A stretch of 64,000 bases of DNA. Origin: Flavobacterium crassostreae (lineage in GTDB: Bacteria; Bacteroidota; Bacteroidia; Flavobacteriales; Flavobacteriaceae). Shown piece by piece: positions 8,480 through 18,555 of this stretch; the stretch's first letter is position 1; each line of letters opens with the position of its first letter. The position numbers and the translations under genes are program-made. Under the pieces are notes generated by a model. It ran no database searches, had not been told where the DNA came from, and saw only the letters and a list, made by a program, of their open reading frames with translations. The stretch lies in assembly GCF_001831475.1 (NCBI RefSeq), contig NZ_CP017688.1, positions 62,001 to 126,000 of the forward strand, written 5' to 3'.

Positions 8480-9100
8480 TTATAGTTTAATTTGTTGGTC
8501 TAGGGCTTTATCATTTGCAATTACATTGCCTTGGTATTTTAAGGTCCAACCTAAATTAGTGGTGGTAAGTAATAGTTTGGATAATTCACTTATTAATCTG
8601 TTTTGAGCATTACTCTTTAGGGTAGATTTTTGTATTTTTTGAGTAAGATTTGCCTTTACGGATTTGTTTATTTTATTGTAATCATCTCCTGTAAAAGGAT
8701 TTAGTTTGCTTTGTTCTACGTCATAAAATTGTATATCTGGACTAATTTTTATTTCTTCTTTTGGGATAGAAACAATGGATATGATTTTGTTTATGGGGTC
8801 TATGTCGTATTTCATTTTATGTAAATCATAGGCTACGGTTACATCGGCATTGACAACAATTAATGCTTTTTTGTCAAAAGAAACCATTCCCATCAAGTAT
8901 TTTTCTTGATTTTTGTAGGTGATCACTTCTGAGAAATGTCCTTCGGTTACAATTAATTTGCCCACGTTTAGAATTTGCTGTTGTATCAAACCCGCACTAT
9001 CTATGGTGGTGGTGTCAGCTTCTTTTTTGAAATCACAAAACCTAAACCCCAGCACTACTAGTGCTAGTAAACTTACAAAAAGAACGATTTTTTTTATCAT
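8480..9100 (-). CDS. DUF4230 membrane-anchored protein
   Basis: This 206-residue protein has an N-terminal hydrophobic segment (about residues 4-20) that would anchor or export it, followed by a region typical of DUF4230: LNVGKLIVTEGHFSEVITYK, then KALIVVNADVTVAYDL, and a charged C-terminal part. Members are thought to sit at the membrane; no function is established. Its ATG is 2 bp downstream of the stop of the GSCFA gene, so the two are translationally close and probably co-transcribed after alaS. Confidence 0.85.
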   Translation of the reverse strand: MIKKIVLFVSLLALVVLGFRFCDFKKEADTTTIDSAGLIQQQILNVGKLIVTEGHFSEVITYKNQEKYLMGMVSFDKKALIVVNADVTVAYDLHKMKYDIDPINKIISIVSIPKEEIKISPDIQFYDVEQSKLNPFTGDDYNKINKSVKANLTQKIQKSTLKSNAQNRLISELSKLLLTTTNLGWTLKYQGNVIANDKALDQQIKL

Positions 9101-9102
9101 AA

Positions 9103-10050
9103 TTAAAATTTCATGTAGGAATATTGCAAAACCATTTGGGCTATTTTGGCCTGTAGATTGGCTTCAAATTTTTGATGGCTTTCTGATGTTGGATTAAATG
9201 GGCGGTGTTGTAATGCTTTTTGGATGGTTGCTACAGCCTCTATAGTTGCATAAGCGGATAAATCGATATGGGTTTCTTTAAAACGATCCCAAATATAATT
9301 TATTGCTAGCTCGGAGGGGTGTAGCATGTCTTCTTTGTAAAATCGATAATCCCGTAGTTCGTCCATCATGATTTCGTAACTCGGAAAATAACGCATTGGC
9401 AAACCTTCAAAATCTAATGCATGTAATGCGCTAATTAAATGGGCTTTGCTGCGTTGGTTCTCTACAAAACCATCTTTGATGTGCCGCACCGGCGAAACGC
9501 TAAAAATAAATTTTACCTCTGGATTGATGGATTGTATTTGTGCAATGGTAGCGGCAATACTTTGTGTAATTGTGGCTATGGTTAGCAACTCCTTGCAGAA
9601 TTGTTTTTGGGATACTTTATGGCAATTGGCTACTATCTCATTGGTTGCAATGGCACGATACACCCAGGAGGTACCATAAGTTATAAGAATATGCGAGGCA
9701 TGCTGTAGCTGCTGCTTGGTGGTTTTTAAAATGGTATTTAAATGGCGCAGCAATGCTTCTTTGTTAGCAGTGCTTAAGTCCGAGTGGGCATCAAAACAAT
9801 GCCAACGGTCGTTCTGAAAAAAAACATCTTTTTCGGTGTATTCTTTATCCAAAACTGCAAATCGAACCAGTTTTTCAATTGCTAATGGATGAAACAAAAT
9901 CCCAAACGGATTGCAATTGTTTTGAAACTTAAAATAATCCAGTTTCTCGGCCATATTTACTGCAAAACAAGAACCCAAAGACACCACTCTTGAAGTATAA
10001 TCTATCGGATTATTTGTTTTAGAAATGGGTATTTGGGTTCTAAATTGCAT
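9103..10050 (-). CDS. GSCFA domain protein (SGNH-hydrolase-like)
   Basis: The 315-residue protein opens with RTQIPISK and the signature VVSLGSCFAVNMAEKL (about residues 24-39), which gives the GSCFA family its name. FIFSVSPVRHIKDGFVENQRSKA and YFPSYEIMMDELRDYRFY follow, with HPSELAINYIWDRF near the C-terminus. The Ser in GSCF and the Asp/His-type block near HPS are consistent with an SGNH-hydrolase fold, but the substrate is unknown. It lies 51 bp after alaS on the same strand and directly before the DUF4230 gene, suggesting an alaS-GSCFA-DUF4230 transcript that ends at 8392-8438. Confidence 0.9.
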   Translation of the reverse strand: MQFRTQIPISKTNNPIDYTSRVVSLGSCFAVNMAEKLDYFKFQNNCNPFGILFHPLAIEKLVRFAVLDKEYTEKDVFFQNDRWHCFDAHSDLSTANKEALLRHLNTILKTTKQQLQHASHILITYGTSWVYRAIATNEIVANCHKVSQKQFCKELLTIATITQSIAATIAQIQSINPEVKFIFSVSPVRHIKDGFVENQRSKAHLISALHALDFEGLPMRYFPSYEIMMDELRDYRFYKEDMLHPSELAINYIWDRFKETHIDLSAYATIEAVATIQKALQHRPFNPTSESHQKFEANLQAKIAQMVLQYSYMKF

Positions 10051-10101
10051 TGGTTCTTTTTTTGATACTAATTTTTTAGCTTTTTTTGAAGGGATTTTTA
10101 A

Positions 10102-12738
10102 TTACTTCAAAAAATCTTTTGCTTTCTCTAAAGCTGCTGCAATTCCTTCGGGGTTTTTGCCTCCAGCGGTTGCAAAAAATGGTTGCCCACCTCCACCACC
10201 TTGGATGAATTTACCTAATTCACGAACCACTTGCCCTGCATTTAGGTTTTTATCGGCTACTAATTCTTTCGAAATATAACAACTCAACATGGGTTTATCT
10301 TCTTGGGCGGTAGCCAAAACTAAAAACAGGTTGGTTCCTAACGTTCCTAATTCATAGGCTAAATCTTTGGCTCCTTCTGGGTTTAAATCTACTTGTTTGG
10401 CCAAAAACTGCACGCCGTTTATTTCTTGGATTTCTTTAGCCAAGTCGCCTTTCATGTTTTTAGCTTTGTCTTTTAGCAAAGCTTCTACTTGTTTTTTCAG
10501 CTTTGCGTTGTCTTCTTGCAGAGCTACCACTGCTTTTAAAGCATCTTGTGGATTTTTAAGAGATAGTTTGATTTCGGCCAACAAACCTTCTTGGTTTGCA
10601 AAATATTTCTTAACAGCATCTGAAGTAATTGCTTCAATACGACGGATTCCTGATGCAACTGCTCCTTCCGAAACAATCTTGAAAGACCAAATTTCGGCGG
10701 TATTCTTCACATGGATTCCTCCACATAACTCCATACTGTCTCCAAATTTAATAGCCCGAACAGTATCTCCATATTTTTCGCCAAACAATGCCATAGCGCC
10801 TTCTTCTACCGCTTGCGCGAAAGGGATGTCTCTGCGTTCTATCAGGGGCAATTGTTGTTGGATTCTTGCATTTACAAAATCTTCAACTTGTTGTAACTCA
10901 TCATCGGTTACTTTTGCAAAATGCGAAAAGTCAAAGCGTAAATTATTTGGATTTACCAAAGATCCTTTTTGCTCTACATGCGTTCCTAAAACCGTGCGCA
11001 ACGCCAAATGCATTAAATGGGTTGCCGAGTGGTTTTTGGCAGATGCTGCTCTTAAATCCATATTTACCTTGGCTACAAAAGGTGCATTTAGGTTTTCAGG
11101 TAATTGCTTTGTTAGCAATAAAATTAGGTTATTTTCTTTTTTGGTATCTATAATTTGAATGGTCTCGTTGGCCGAAACTAATGTCCCTCTATCGCCTACT
11201 TGCCCTCCTCCTTCTGGATAAAAGGGACTGTTGTCAACAACAATTTGGTATAGAACACCGTCTTTTTTAGAATCTACTTTACGGATGCGAGTGATTTTTA
11301 CATCTGCTTGTGTTTGATCGTATCCTACAAAAGTTTCTGTGTTTCCTTGCACTAGTATTTTCCAATCGTCCGTCGAAACTTCGGAGGCAGCACGAGAACG
11401 GGCTTTTTGTTCTTGCATGGCAGTATCAAAGCCAGCTTCGTCTAGTTCTAGCCCTCTTTCTCTTAAAATCAAGGCCGTTAAATCTTTCGGAAAACCAAAA
11501 GTATCATACAATTCGAATGCTTTTGTTCCCGAAACTTCGTTTGATTTAGTTTCGCTAATTACATTTTCAAGCAATTGTAATCCTTGATCTAAGGTTCTTA
11601 AAAAAGAAGCTTCTTCTTCTCTAATCACGTTAGTGACTAAGTTTTGTTGCGATTTTATTTCTGGAAAAAAAGCTCCCATTTGCTCTGCCAAAACAGCAAC
11701 GAGTTGGTAAATAAAAGGTTCTTTGGTGTCCAAAAAGGTAAATCCGTAACGAATAGCACGACGCAAAATACGACGGATTACATAACCTGCACCAGTATTG
11801 GATGGCAACTGTCCATCGGCTATGGCAAATGCTACTGCTCGCACGTGATCTACAATAACACGTATGGCTATGTTGGTTTTGTTTTGCTCTTCAGAAATGT
11901 TTTTTACTGCATCTGAAGTGTAGTTTAAACCGGTAATTGCCTCTACTTTTTGAATAAGTGGTGTAAAAACATCCGTATCGTAGTTGGAGGTTACGTTCTG
12001 GATGGCCATACACAAACGCTCAAATCCCATTCCGGTATCTACGTGTTGGGCGGGTAGCTTTTCTAGAGAACCATCGGCTTTACGGTTAAATTCCATAAAT
12101 ACATTGTTCCAGATCTCTACTACTTGAGGGTGGTCTGCATTGACTAGGCTTGCGCCACTTACTGCAGCTCTTTCTGAATCCGTACGTAGGTCTATATGAA
12201 TTTCGGAACAGGGACCGCAGGGGCCTTGGTCTCCCATTTCCCAGAAATTGTCTTTTTTATTTCCAAGGATGATGCGATCCTCTGGCACAAATTGTTTCCA
12301 GATAGCAAATGCTTCTTGGTCAAAAGGAACATTTTCCGCTTCGTTGCCTTCAAAAACCGATACATACAAACGGCTTTTGTCTAGTTTTAAAACTTCGGTC
12401 AAAAACTCCCATGCAAATGGCAGGGCTTCTTTTTTGAAATAATCTCCAAAGGACCAATTGCCTAGCATTTCAAACATGGTGTGGTGGTAGGTGTCAAAAC
12501 CTACATCTTCAAGATCGTTATGTTTTCCGGAAACTCGTAGGCATTTTTGGGTATCGGCTATTCTGTTACTTTTGGGTGTGGCATTACCCAAAAAATATTC
12601 TTTAAATTGTGCCATTCCGGAGTTGTTAAACATCAAGGTAGGATCGTCTTTAAGAACAATGGGTGCCGAGGGAACGATTAAATGTCCTTTGCTTTGAAAA
12701 AAATCTAGAAATTGTTTGCGTACGTCTTGTGATTTCAT
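10102..12738 (-). CDS. alaS: Alanyl-tRNA synthetase
   Basis: AlaS charges tRNA-Ala in the cytosol and edits mischarged Ser or Gly. The 878-residue length is typical. The class II aminoacylation core is at the N-terminus ([54 protein letters not shown]). The editing-domain zinc site shows as [12 protein letters not shown] (HxxxH) and [12 protein letters not shown] (CGGxH). The C-Ala region ends [19 protein letters not shown], as in other AlaS. It is the first gene of a minus-strand cluster with the GSCFA and DUF4230 genes. Confidence 0.97.
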   Translation of the reverse strand: MKSQDVRKQFLDFFQSKGHLIVPSAPIVLKDDPTLMFNNSGMAQFKEYFLGNATPKSNRIADTQKCLRVSGKHNDLEDVGFDTYHHTMFEMLGNWSFGDYFKKEALPFAWEFLTEVLKLDKSRLYVSVFEGNEAENVPFDQEAFAIWKQFVPEDRIILGNKKDNFWEMGDQGPCGPCSEIHIDLRTDSERAAVSGASLVNADHPQVVEIWNNVFMEFNRKADGSLEKLPAQHVDTGMGFERLCMAIQNVTSNYDTDVFTPLIQKVEAITGLNYTSDAVKNISEEQNKTNIAIRVIVDHVRAVAFAIADGQLPSNTGAGYVIRRILRRAIRYGFTFLDTKEPFIYQLVAVLAEQMGAFFPEIKSQQNLVTNVIREEEASFLRTLDQGLQLLENVISETKSNEVSGTKAFELYDTFGFPKDLTALILRERGLELDEAGFDTAMQEQKARSRAASEVSTDDWKILVQGNTETFVGYDQTQADVKITRIRKVDSKKDGVLYQIVVDNSPFYPEGGGQVGDRGTLVSANETIQIIDTKKENNLILLLTKQLPENLNAPFVAKVNMDLRAASAKNHSATHLMHLALRTVLGTHVEQKGSLVNPNNLRFDFSHFAKVTDDELQQVEDFVNARIQQQLPLIERRDIPFAQAVEEGAMALFGEKYGDTVRAIKFGDSMELCGGIHVKNTAEIWSFKIVSEGAVASGIRRIEAITSDAVKKYFANQEGLLAEIKLSLKNPQDALKAVVALQEDNAKLKKQVEALLKDKAKNMKGDLAKEIQEINGVQFLAKQVDLNPEGAKDLAYELGTLGTNLFLVLATAQEDKPMLSCYISKELVADKNLNAGQVVRELGKFIQGGGGGQPFFATAGGKNPEGIAAALEKAKDFLK

Positions 12739-12876
12739 TTTTTTAATTTAATTATTTAAAGATTAAAAAAAGGAAAGAGTATTTCAGTTTTAAAATCATG
12801 CAACTTTGTGTTTTTATTTATGCCCCAGATTGTCTCACAGGTTCTTAATTTCATCGGAGTTTCCGGAACACTTTGT

Positions 12877-13017
12877 GTTTGCAAGTGGAAAGCCTTGAAG
12901 TTTTGCTGTCTGTTTTTTTTGAGGTCGGTGGCTGAGCGTCCAAAGAAAGCTCCTGCCAGCACTGTAGAAAAAAAAAGATTGCAAGACCAGAACTTGGAAC
13001 CAATAACTGGAATAGGC
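12877..13017 (+). repeat. Dispersed intergenic repeat, family B, copy 2
   Basis: The 384-bp divergent gap between alaS and the M23 peptidase gene holds a second family B copy. It has GTTTGCAAGTGGAAAGCC at its left, the 22-nt core at 12934-12955 (GAGCGTCC to AAGCTCCTG) and GAACTTGGAACCAATAACTGG at its right, in the same order as at 6396-6540. Frames across it on either strand are repeat-derived and not counted as genes. The promoters of both flanking genes must lie nearby, but no consensus -7 is obvious. Confidence 0.6.
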
Positions 13018-13122
13018 ACATTATTTTATTTATTCTGCAAAAAGGAGGGTAGCAAATGAAACATTTATTAAATTTGTTCCCCTAACACTTTTATAATGTG
13101 CAAAAATAGGGTATTTTAAAAT

Positions 13123-14100
13123 ATGGCGAAAGTAAAATATTATTACGATTCTGAAAATCTAGCGTATCGGAAAATTAAAACGAAAAAGAGATGGAAATTT
13201 GGCTTTGCTGCACTATTTGTGGTAGCTTCTGCCTTGTTTGGTTTTATCTGTTTTGTGGTTTTACTCAATACTCCGTATTTTAAAACGCCCAAAGATTTGA
13301 TTCAGGCTCGAGAGATTGAAAATTTGAAATTGAATTATTCTTTTTTAAACAAAAAAATGGACCAATTGGAACATGTAGTTGAGGCTATTGAAGATCGGGA
13401 TAACAACCTATACCGTACCTATTTTAATACGGCTGCCATTCCAGAACAAGACAGAAAGTCTGGTTTTAAGGCCACGGATCGGTATGCTGCTCTGGAGGGC
13501 TATAACAATACGCAGCTGGTGTTGAATACTACTAAAAGAATGGATGTATTGTCTAAGCAATTGGCAATTCAGTCTAAATCTTTGGACTATATTTTGAAAT
13601 TAGCCCAAGAAAAAGACAAGTTATTGAGTGCTATTCCGGCAATTCAGCCTGTAAAGAATGAGAATTTAAAGCGAATGGCTTCGGGTTTTGGATACCGGAC
13701 AGATCCTTTTACAAAAGCTCGAAAGATGCATGAAGGCATGGATTTTACGGCCAACACGGGCACTCCTATTTATGCCACTGGAGATGGTGTGGTGGCTAGA
13801 GCAGACAATACGGCTTCGGGTTACGGAAACCATGTAGTAATTAGGCATGGTTATGGCTATGAAACCTTGTATGCACATTTGAGTAAATACAATTGTAGGG
13901 CCGGAAAAAGAGTTAAAAGAGGCGACATAATAGGATATGTAGGCAGTACTGGTAGATCAGAGGGGCCTCATTTGCATTATGAAGTACATAAGGATGGCAA
14001 GGTGGTAAATCCGCTTAATTTTTATTACGGAAATATTTCGGCGGTGGAATATGTTGCCATATCTAAATTAGCAAACCAAGAAAACCAATCTTTGGACTAA
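13123..14100 (+). CDS. M23 (LytM) family metallopeptidase, membrane anchored
   Basis: A probable cell-wall endopeptidase acting on peptidoglycan in the periplasm. The 325-residue protein has one N-terminal transmembrane helix (about residues 28-49), a helical linker (about 60-175) and a C-terminal LytM domain. Zinc ligands are visible in MHEGMDF (HxxxD) and GPHLHYEV (HxH), with ETLYAHL in between. This layout matches the DipM/MepM-like M23 proteins that act in growth or division. It is followed 38 bp later by a MerR-type regulator gene, a pairing often seen in flavobacteria. Confidence 0.9.
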   Translation: MAKVKYYYDSENLAYRKIKTKKRWKFGFAALFVVASALFGFICFVVLLNTPYFKTPKDLIQAREIENLKLNYSFLNKKMDQLEHVVEAIEDRDNNLYRTYFNTAAIPEQDRKSGFKATDRYAALEGYNNTQLVLNTTKRMDVLSKQLAIQSKSLDYILKLAQEKDKLLSAIPAIQPVKNENLKRMASGFGYRTDPFTKARKMHEGMDFTANTGTPIYATGDGVVARADNTASGYGNHVVIRHGYGYETLYAHLSKYNCRAGKRVKRGDIIGYVGSTGRSEGPHLHYEVHKDGKVVNPLNFYYGNISAVEYVAISKLANQENQSLD

Positions 14101-14138
14101 AGTGTGGGGTTGTTTAAATTAAAACCAGTACGTATATC

Positions 14139-14471
14139 ATGCACATTGAATTACCTAAAGATAAAAGATATTATAGTATCGGCGAGGTTGCTAAGGCCTT
14201 TGGTGTGAATGCTTCGTTGATTAGGTTCTGGGATAGTGAGTTCGCTATTTTAAAACCAAAAAAAAATGCTAAAGGAAATAGGTTGTTTACTCCAGAGGAT
14301 GTGACTAACTTGCAATTAATTTATCATTTGGTTAAAGAAAGAGGGTTTACTCTAGAAGGAGCCAAAACACATTTGAAGGAAGGTCAAAAAAAGACCCTAG
14401 ACAAATTTGAAATTATTAAAAAACTAGAAGGTATTAGAGCCCAATTAACAAACATTAAAGAACAGCTTTAA
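14139..14471 (+). CDS. MerR family transcriptional regulator
   Basis: This 110-residue protein carries a winged-helix MerR DNA-binding domain from the N-terminus: KRYYSIGEVAKAFGVNASLI then RFWDSEFAILKPKKNAKGNR and LFTPEDVTNLQLIYHLVKE. The C-terminal part (about 80-110) is a short helix, probably for dimerisation. There are no Cys, so a metal-sensing role of the MerR/CueR type is unlikely, and no separate ligand-binding domain is present. It follows the M23 gene closely and precedes lemA by 50 bp. Confidence 0.9.
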   Translation: MHIELPKDKRYYSIGEVAKAFGVNASLIRFWDSEFAILKPKKNAKGNRLFTPEDVTNLQLIYHLVKERGFTLEGAKTHLKEGQKKTLDKFEIIKKLEGIRAQLTNIKEQL

Positions 14472-14521
14472 AACGCTACAAATACATTAAAACTAAATAT
14501 TAAATTTAAAATCAAATAAAC

Positions 14522-15109
14522 ATGAAAAGATTTTTGCCTTGGATTATTGGAGCCGTTGTTATTTTAGGAATCTACAGCTGGGCATCCGGAATTTACAATA
14601 CTGCCGTTACGCTAGATCAAGATGTTAAAGAAAGCTGGGGTAATGTCAATACTGCTTACCAAAGAAGAAACGACCTTATACCAAATATTGTTAGCACCGT
14701 AAAAGGCTATGCCGAACACGAAAAAGGTACTTTGACCGCTGTCATTGAAGCTAGAGCTAAAGCAACTGCAGTAACGATAGACCCATCTAATGTAACTCCA
14801 GAGCAATTGGCAGCGTTCAACTCTGCGCAATCTGGTGTTTCTTCTTCTTTATCTAGATTATTAGTTAGTGTAGAACAATACCCTAACTTAAAGGCCGACG
14901 CAAGTTTTATGAAATTGCAAGATGAACTAGCAAGTACCGAAAATCAAATACTAACTGCCAGAACCCGTTTTAACGAAGCCATCAAACCATATAATAACAA
15001 CATTAATACTTTTCCTAGAAATATTTTGGCTGGATTATATGGTCTAAAAGAAAAACCCTATTTTGAAGCTGTAGAAGGCGCAGACAAGCCTGTAGAAGTA
15101 AAATTCTAG
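14522..15109 (+). CDS. lemA: LemA family protein
   Basis: LemA proteins are small membrane proteins with an N-terminal anchor and a long helical domain outside or inside the membrane; their function is unclear. The 195-residue protein has a membrane helix at about residues 5-24 and the family signature VKESWGNVNTAYQRRNDLIPN followed by VSTVKGYAEHE and VIEARAKA. The C-terminal NTFPRNILAGLYGLKEKPYFE is also typical. It is followed by a hairpin terminator and then two TPM-domain genes; LemA-TPM clustering is common across bacteria and hints at a shared envelope role. Confidence 0.93.
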   Translation: MKRFLPWIIGAVVILGIYSWASGIYNTAVTLDQDVKESWGNVNTAYQRRNDLIPNIVSTVKGYAEHEKGTLTAVIEARAKATAVTIDPSNVTPEQLAAFNSAQSGVSSSLSRLLVSVEQYPNLKADASFMKLQDELASTENQILTARTRFNEAIKPYNNNINTFPRNILAGLYGLKEKPYFEAVEGADKPVEVKF

Positions 15110-15129
15110 TAAACTAAGTTATTTAAAAC

Positions 15130-15186
15130 AACCATTAAGAAATTGAGATAATTAAACGTAATACCTCTTATTCTTAATGGTTTTTT
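15130..15186 (+). terminator. Long-loop hairpin terminator after lemA
   Basis: AACCATTAAGAA (15130-15141) pairs perfectly with TTCTTAATGGTT (15171-15182) and is followed by T. The loop is about 29 nt. It would separate lemA from the TPM genes or let them be expressed at a lower level by readthrough. Confidence 0.65.
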
Positions 15187-15228
15187 ATTGTAAACTACTT
15201 TTTTTTATATCCATTAAAATTAAAACCC

Positions 15229-15666
15229 ATGTCTAAAGTAGAAGATTTTTTAACCTCAGAAGAAGAGCTAGCCATTGTTGAAGCTATCCAAATGGCCGAA
15301 AAAAATACCTCAGGAGAAATCCGAGTGCATCTTGAAAAAACAACCCAATTAGATCCTTATGACCGTGCTCTAGAGGTTTTTAAGGAACTAAACATGGACC
15401 AGACCCAACTCAAAAATGGCGTATTACTCTATGTTGCTGTTGCAGATAAAACATTTGTAATTTGTGGTGATCAAGGAATTAATGCCATTGTTGGCAGTGA
15501 TTTTTGGGATAGTACCAAAGACATCATGGTGGCGCATTTTAAAAAAGGAAATTTTAAACAAGGTTTGATAGACGGCATTTTAAAGGCGGGCGAAGAACTA
15601 AAGAAACACTTTCCGTGGACTGAAGAAGACACCAATGAATTATCAAACGAAATATCAAAAGGATAA
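15229..15666 (+). CDS. TPM domain protein, soluble
   Basis: This 145-residue protein is a short TPM-domain protein with no signal peptide: FLTSEEELAIVEAIQMAEK, TSGEIRVHLE, ALEVFKELNMDQTQ, NGVLLYVAVADKTFVICGD and an acidic C-terminus. TPM domains occur in photosystem II repair phosphatase-like proteins and in YgcG; the biochemical role in bacteria is not settled. The stop overlaps the region of the next TPM gene (1 bp apart), so the pair is clearly co-translated. This one lacks a membrane anchor, while its neighbour is exported. Confidence 0.85.
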   Translation: MSKVEDFLTSEEELAIVEAIQMAEKNTSGEIRVHLEKTTQLDPYDRALEVFKELNMDQTQLKNGVLLYVAVADKTFVICGDQGINAIVGSDFWDSTKDIMVAHFKKGNFKQGLIDGILKAGEELKKHFPWTEEDTNELSNEISKG

Positions 15667-15667
15667 T

Positions 15668-16474
15668 ATGATTTTACAAAAAAAGAATACCACCTATTTT
15701 ATTGTGTTACTTATTTGTCTTTTTACCACACAAATAGGTCTTGCACAATATACCATACCCAAAGCTCCTAGTTTACAAACATCGGTTTATGATTACGCCA
15801 ACTTGCTTAGTGCCTCCGAAAAAACACAGTTAGAACAAAAGCTTATTAAATATGCCGATACTACAACTACTCAAATTGTAGTAATCACCATTGAAAGTTT
15901 GCAAAACGAAGACGTGAGTCAACTTGCAACCAAATGGGGCCATACTTGGGGAATTGGCGGGACAGCTAAAGACGATAACGGGGTTATCATTCTGGTAGCC
16001 AAAAACGAAAGAAAAATTGCCATTAACCCTGGTTACGGACTCGAAGACCGATTAACCGCAGGCATTGGCGGAGAAATAATCCGAAATACCATTACTCCAG
16101 AGTTTAAAGCCGGAAGTTACTACAATGGTTTAGACAAAGGGACAGATATGCTTTTTGAGGTCTTTAAAGGCAAATACAAAGGCGAAAGAAAAAAGGCACC
16201 AGGAAAAGATTTTCCGATTCTGCCTTTTATTATCATCATTATTATCATACTGGTACTTGTGTCCAGAAACAAAGGCGGCGGTGGTGGCAACTCCGGAAAC
16301 CATCGTGGAGGCCCTAGTTTAATGGATGTTATTATTCTGAGTAGTCTTGGCCGTGGTGGCGGAGGCGGTTTTGGTGGTGGATCCTCTGGCGGTGGCTTTG
16401 GTGGCGGTGGCGGCTTTGGTGGTGGCTTTGGCGGAGGTGGATTCTCTGGTGGAGGTTCTAGCGGAGGCTGGTAA
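15668..16474 (+). CDS. TPM domain protein, YgcG-like, exported and Gly-rich
   Basis: A signal peptide begins at ATG 15668 (MILQKKNTTYFIVLLICLF, cleavage near GLA-QY), so this start is preferred over the in-frame ATG at 15635 inside the previous gene. After it come a TPM domain (about 30-150; YDYANLLSASEKTQLEQKL, TTTQIVVITIESL, NPGYGLEDRLTAGIGGEI), a transmembrane helix (about 180-197, rich in Ile) and a C-terminal tail of GGG/GGFGGG repeats ending in SSGGW. The Gly-rich tail after the helix is the hallmark of YgcG-type proteins. It probably works with LemA and the soluble TPM protein at the membrane. Confidence 0.88.
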   Translation: MILQKKNTTYFIVLLICLFTTQIGLAQYTIPKAPSLQTSVYDYANLLSASEKTQLEQKLIKYADTTTTQIVVITIESLQNEDVSQLATKWGHTWGIGGTAKDDNGVIILVAKNERKIAINPGYGLEDRLTAGIGGEIIRNTITPEFKAGSYYNGLDKGTDMLFEVFKGKYKGERKKAPGKDFPILPFIIIIIIILVLVSRNKGGGGGNSGNHRGGPSLMDVIILSSLGRGGGGGFGGGSSGGGFGGGGGFGGGFGGGGFSGGGSSGGW

Positions 16475-16551
16475 AATGCATCAAACGCTAAAGAGTACCT
16501 CCTCTTGCAGTTGCCGGTAATAGATTGGTAAAAAATTAAATTAGTTTATAT

Positions 16552-16582
16552 AAAAAAATCCCGATTTGCATCGGGATTTTTT
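16552..16582. terminator. Bidirectional intrinsic terminator
   Basis: A-rich arm AAAAAAATCCCGAT pairs with ATCGGGATTTTTT with a 4-nt loop. It lies between the convergent TPM and der genes and has T-runs on both strands. Confidence 0.9.
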
Positions 16583-16588
16583 GTGTAC

Positions 16589-17896
16589 TTATTTTTCTCG
16601 GATATAGATATCTATTGGTACTCCAGAGAAATCCCAATTGTCGCGAATTTTATTTTCGAGATAGCGCTTGTATGGCTCTTTTACATATTGTGGCATGTTG
16701 GCAAAAAACACAAACTGTGGTGTTGGTGTAGGCAATTGCATGCAGTATTTAATTTTTACGTACTTTCCTTTGGTTGCTGGTGGCGGGTATGCCTCAATAA
16801 CTTTGAGCATGTATTCATTAAATTTTGAGGTAGCGATACGTTGTTGTCTGTTTTCATAGACTTTAACGGTGGCTTCTAGCGCTTTTAGCAAACGTTGTTT
16901 GGTTAGTGCAGATACAAAAAGTATAGGTACGTCTGTAAATGGCATCAATTCTTGTCTGATTTTTTCTTCGTAATCTCTGGTGGACATGGTTTCTTTTTCA
17001 ACCAAATCCCACTTGTTTACTAAGATCACTACTCCTTTTCGGTTTTTTTCGGCCAACCAAAAGATACTTTGATCTTGACCCTCAAATCCACGTGTGGCAT
17101 CAATGATTAAGATACAAATATCGGCATGTTCTATTGCACGCACGGATCGCATTACGGAGTAAAACTCTAAATCTTCTTTTACTTTGGCTTTACGGCGTAT
17201 TCCGGCGGTGTCTACTAAATTAAATTCAAACCCAAAACGGTCAAATTTTGTATCAATGGAGTCTCTGGTGGTTCCTGCAATATCGGTAACAATGTAACGG
17301 TCTTTTCCAATTAGGGCGTTGATGAAACTGGATTTTCCTGCATTGGGTCTTCCAACTACTGCAAATCGCGGCAAGTCTGCAACTTCTGGAACTTCTGGTT
17401 TGTCGGGAAATGCTAAAACTAATGCATCTAATAAATCTCCGGTTCCGCTACCGGATATACTGGCAAAGGTGTAATAATCTCCTAATCCAAGGTTGTAGAA
17501 CTCTATGGCGTCTTTCTCACGCATGGCGTTATCTACCTTGTTTACTGCCAAAATAACGGGCTTGGTTACTTTGCGCAGTAGTCTAGCAACTGCATCATCC
17601 ATTGGGGTAATACCTTCTTCTACATCTACTACAAACAGGATAACATCTGCCTCATCGATGGCTAGTTCTACTTGTTTGCGAATTTCTCCTTCAAAAACAT
17701 CGTCGGATCCACGTACATATCCTCCGGTATCAATCACAGAAAATTCTTTTCCGTTCCATTCACTTTTTCCGTAATTTCTATCTCGGGTTACTCCCGAAAC
17801 GGAGTCTACGATCGCTTCTCTTCTTTGTATCAATCGATTAAAAAGTGTCGATTTACCTACGTTTGGCCTTCCTACAATGGCAACTATGTTGTTCAT
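16589..17896 (-). CDS. der: Ribosome-associated GTPase Der (EngA)
   Basis: Der is an essential GTPase for 50S subunit assembly. The 435-residue protein has two tandem G domains: [11 protein letters not shown] with DTGGY and NKVD, then [11 protein letters not shown] with [11 protein letters not shown] and NKWD. A C-terminal KH-like domain ends [27 protein letters not shown]. The start at 17896 agrees with the family ([12 protein letters not shown]). A consensus -7 element lies 23-30 bp upstream and a bidirectional terminator lies directly downstream, so it is monocistronic. Confidence 0.97.
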   Translation of the reverse strand: MNNIVAIVGRPNVGKSTLFNRLIQRREAIVDSVSGVTRDRNYGKSEWNGKEFSVIDTGGYVRGSDDVFEGEIRKQVELAIDEADVILFVVDVEEGITPMDDAVARLLRKVTKPVILAVNKVDNAMREKDAIEFYNLGLGDYYTFASISGSGTGDLLDALVLAFPDKPEVPEVADLPRFAVVGRPNAGKSSFINALIGKDRYIVTDIAGTTRDSIDTKFDRFGFEFNLVDTAGIRRKAKVKEDLEFYSVMRSVRAIEHADICILIIDATRGFEGQDQSIFWLAEKNRKGVVILVNKWDLVEKETMSTRDYEEKIRQELMPFTDVPILFVSALTKQRLLKALEATVKVYENRQQRIATSKFNEYMLKVIEAYPPPATKGKYVKIKYCMQLPTPTPQFVFFANMPQYVKEPYKRYLENKIRDNWDFSGVPIDIYIREK

Positions 17897-17918
17897 AATC
17901 CTAATTTCAAATATTGTA

Positions 17919-17926
17919 CAAAGGTA
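17919..17926 (-). promoter_or_regulatory. -7 element (TACCTTTG) for der
   Basis: The complement reads TACCTTTG, an exact TAnnTTTG match, 23 bp upstream of the der start codon. Confidence 0.6.
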
Positions 17927-18003
17927 GTGTTAAATACATTGAATTTCAATTTTTTTGATATATTAGCACCTTTACTAATGTGTATCTTTAAACTGAGCTG
18001 CTT

Positions 18004-18501
18004 ATGGAAGTGGATAATGAAGTGCGTCTTTTGTTGCGTTTTTATAAAAATGTGCCTCAAAAAACAACGGTTTTGCTAGAAAAATTTGAGAATTTTAAGG
18101 CTGTACTACATCCGGATTTTTATGTAAAAACAAGTGGTAATCATGTGTGGCTGCACATTAAAGGGGCACAAAAAAAGTATTACTCGCCTCACTTGCATTT
18201 GGAGTTAGAGCATACTGCGGAAGACCAAACGTATATTCGGGGTTTGTTTGGCCCAGATCCTGTTTTGTGGAGTTTTTTTATGTTTCTTCATTTTTTGATT
18301 GCTGGGGTTTTTCTGATCTTTTCGGGAATTTTGTATTCTAATTATGTTTTAAAGAATGCGATCACTACGGATTTATGGGTGTTGGGCTTAATGGTTTTTG
18401 CTTGGTTTTTGTTGTATTTTATTGCCAGACAAATACGCCATAATGGCACGGATCAGATGCAGGAATTGGAACTTTTGATGTGCCAAATAATGGGTTCTTG
18501 A
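18004..18501 (+). CDS. Hypothetical membrane protein, two helices
   Basis: I do not recognise this 165-residue protein. It has a soluble N-terminal part (about 1-90) with charged and aromatic residues, including YYSPHLHLELEH, and two transmembrane helices (about residues 90-110 and 118-139) separated by a short loop. The C-terminus is a charged amphipathic helix. The start at ATG 18004 gives a frame with no better alternative, and a near-consensus TATCTTTA lies upstream. It stands between the der and era genes, but the gene-pair placement says nothing about its job. Confidence 0.65.
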   Translation: MEVDNEVRLLLRFYKNVPQKTTVLLEKFENFKAVLHPDFYVKTSGNHVWLHIKGAQKKYYSPHLHLELEHTAEDQTYIRGLFGPDPVLWSFFMFLHFLIAGVFLIFSGILYSNYVLKNAITTDLWVLGLMVFAWFLLYFIARQIRHNGTDQMQELELLMCQIMGS

Positions 18502-18555
18502 ATTTGGGATTCAATCGCTGTTTTTTGTTTAGAAATGGGGATTTGATGGTGTAGT

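Noticed and set aside
12756..13019. Frames on both strands in the alaS-M23 gap (about 85 aa)
   Set aside because: They lie in family B repeat DNA, have no recognisable protein pattern and overlap each other on opposite strands.
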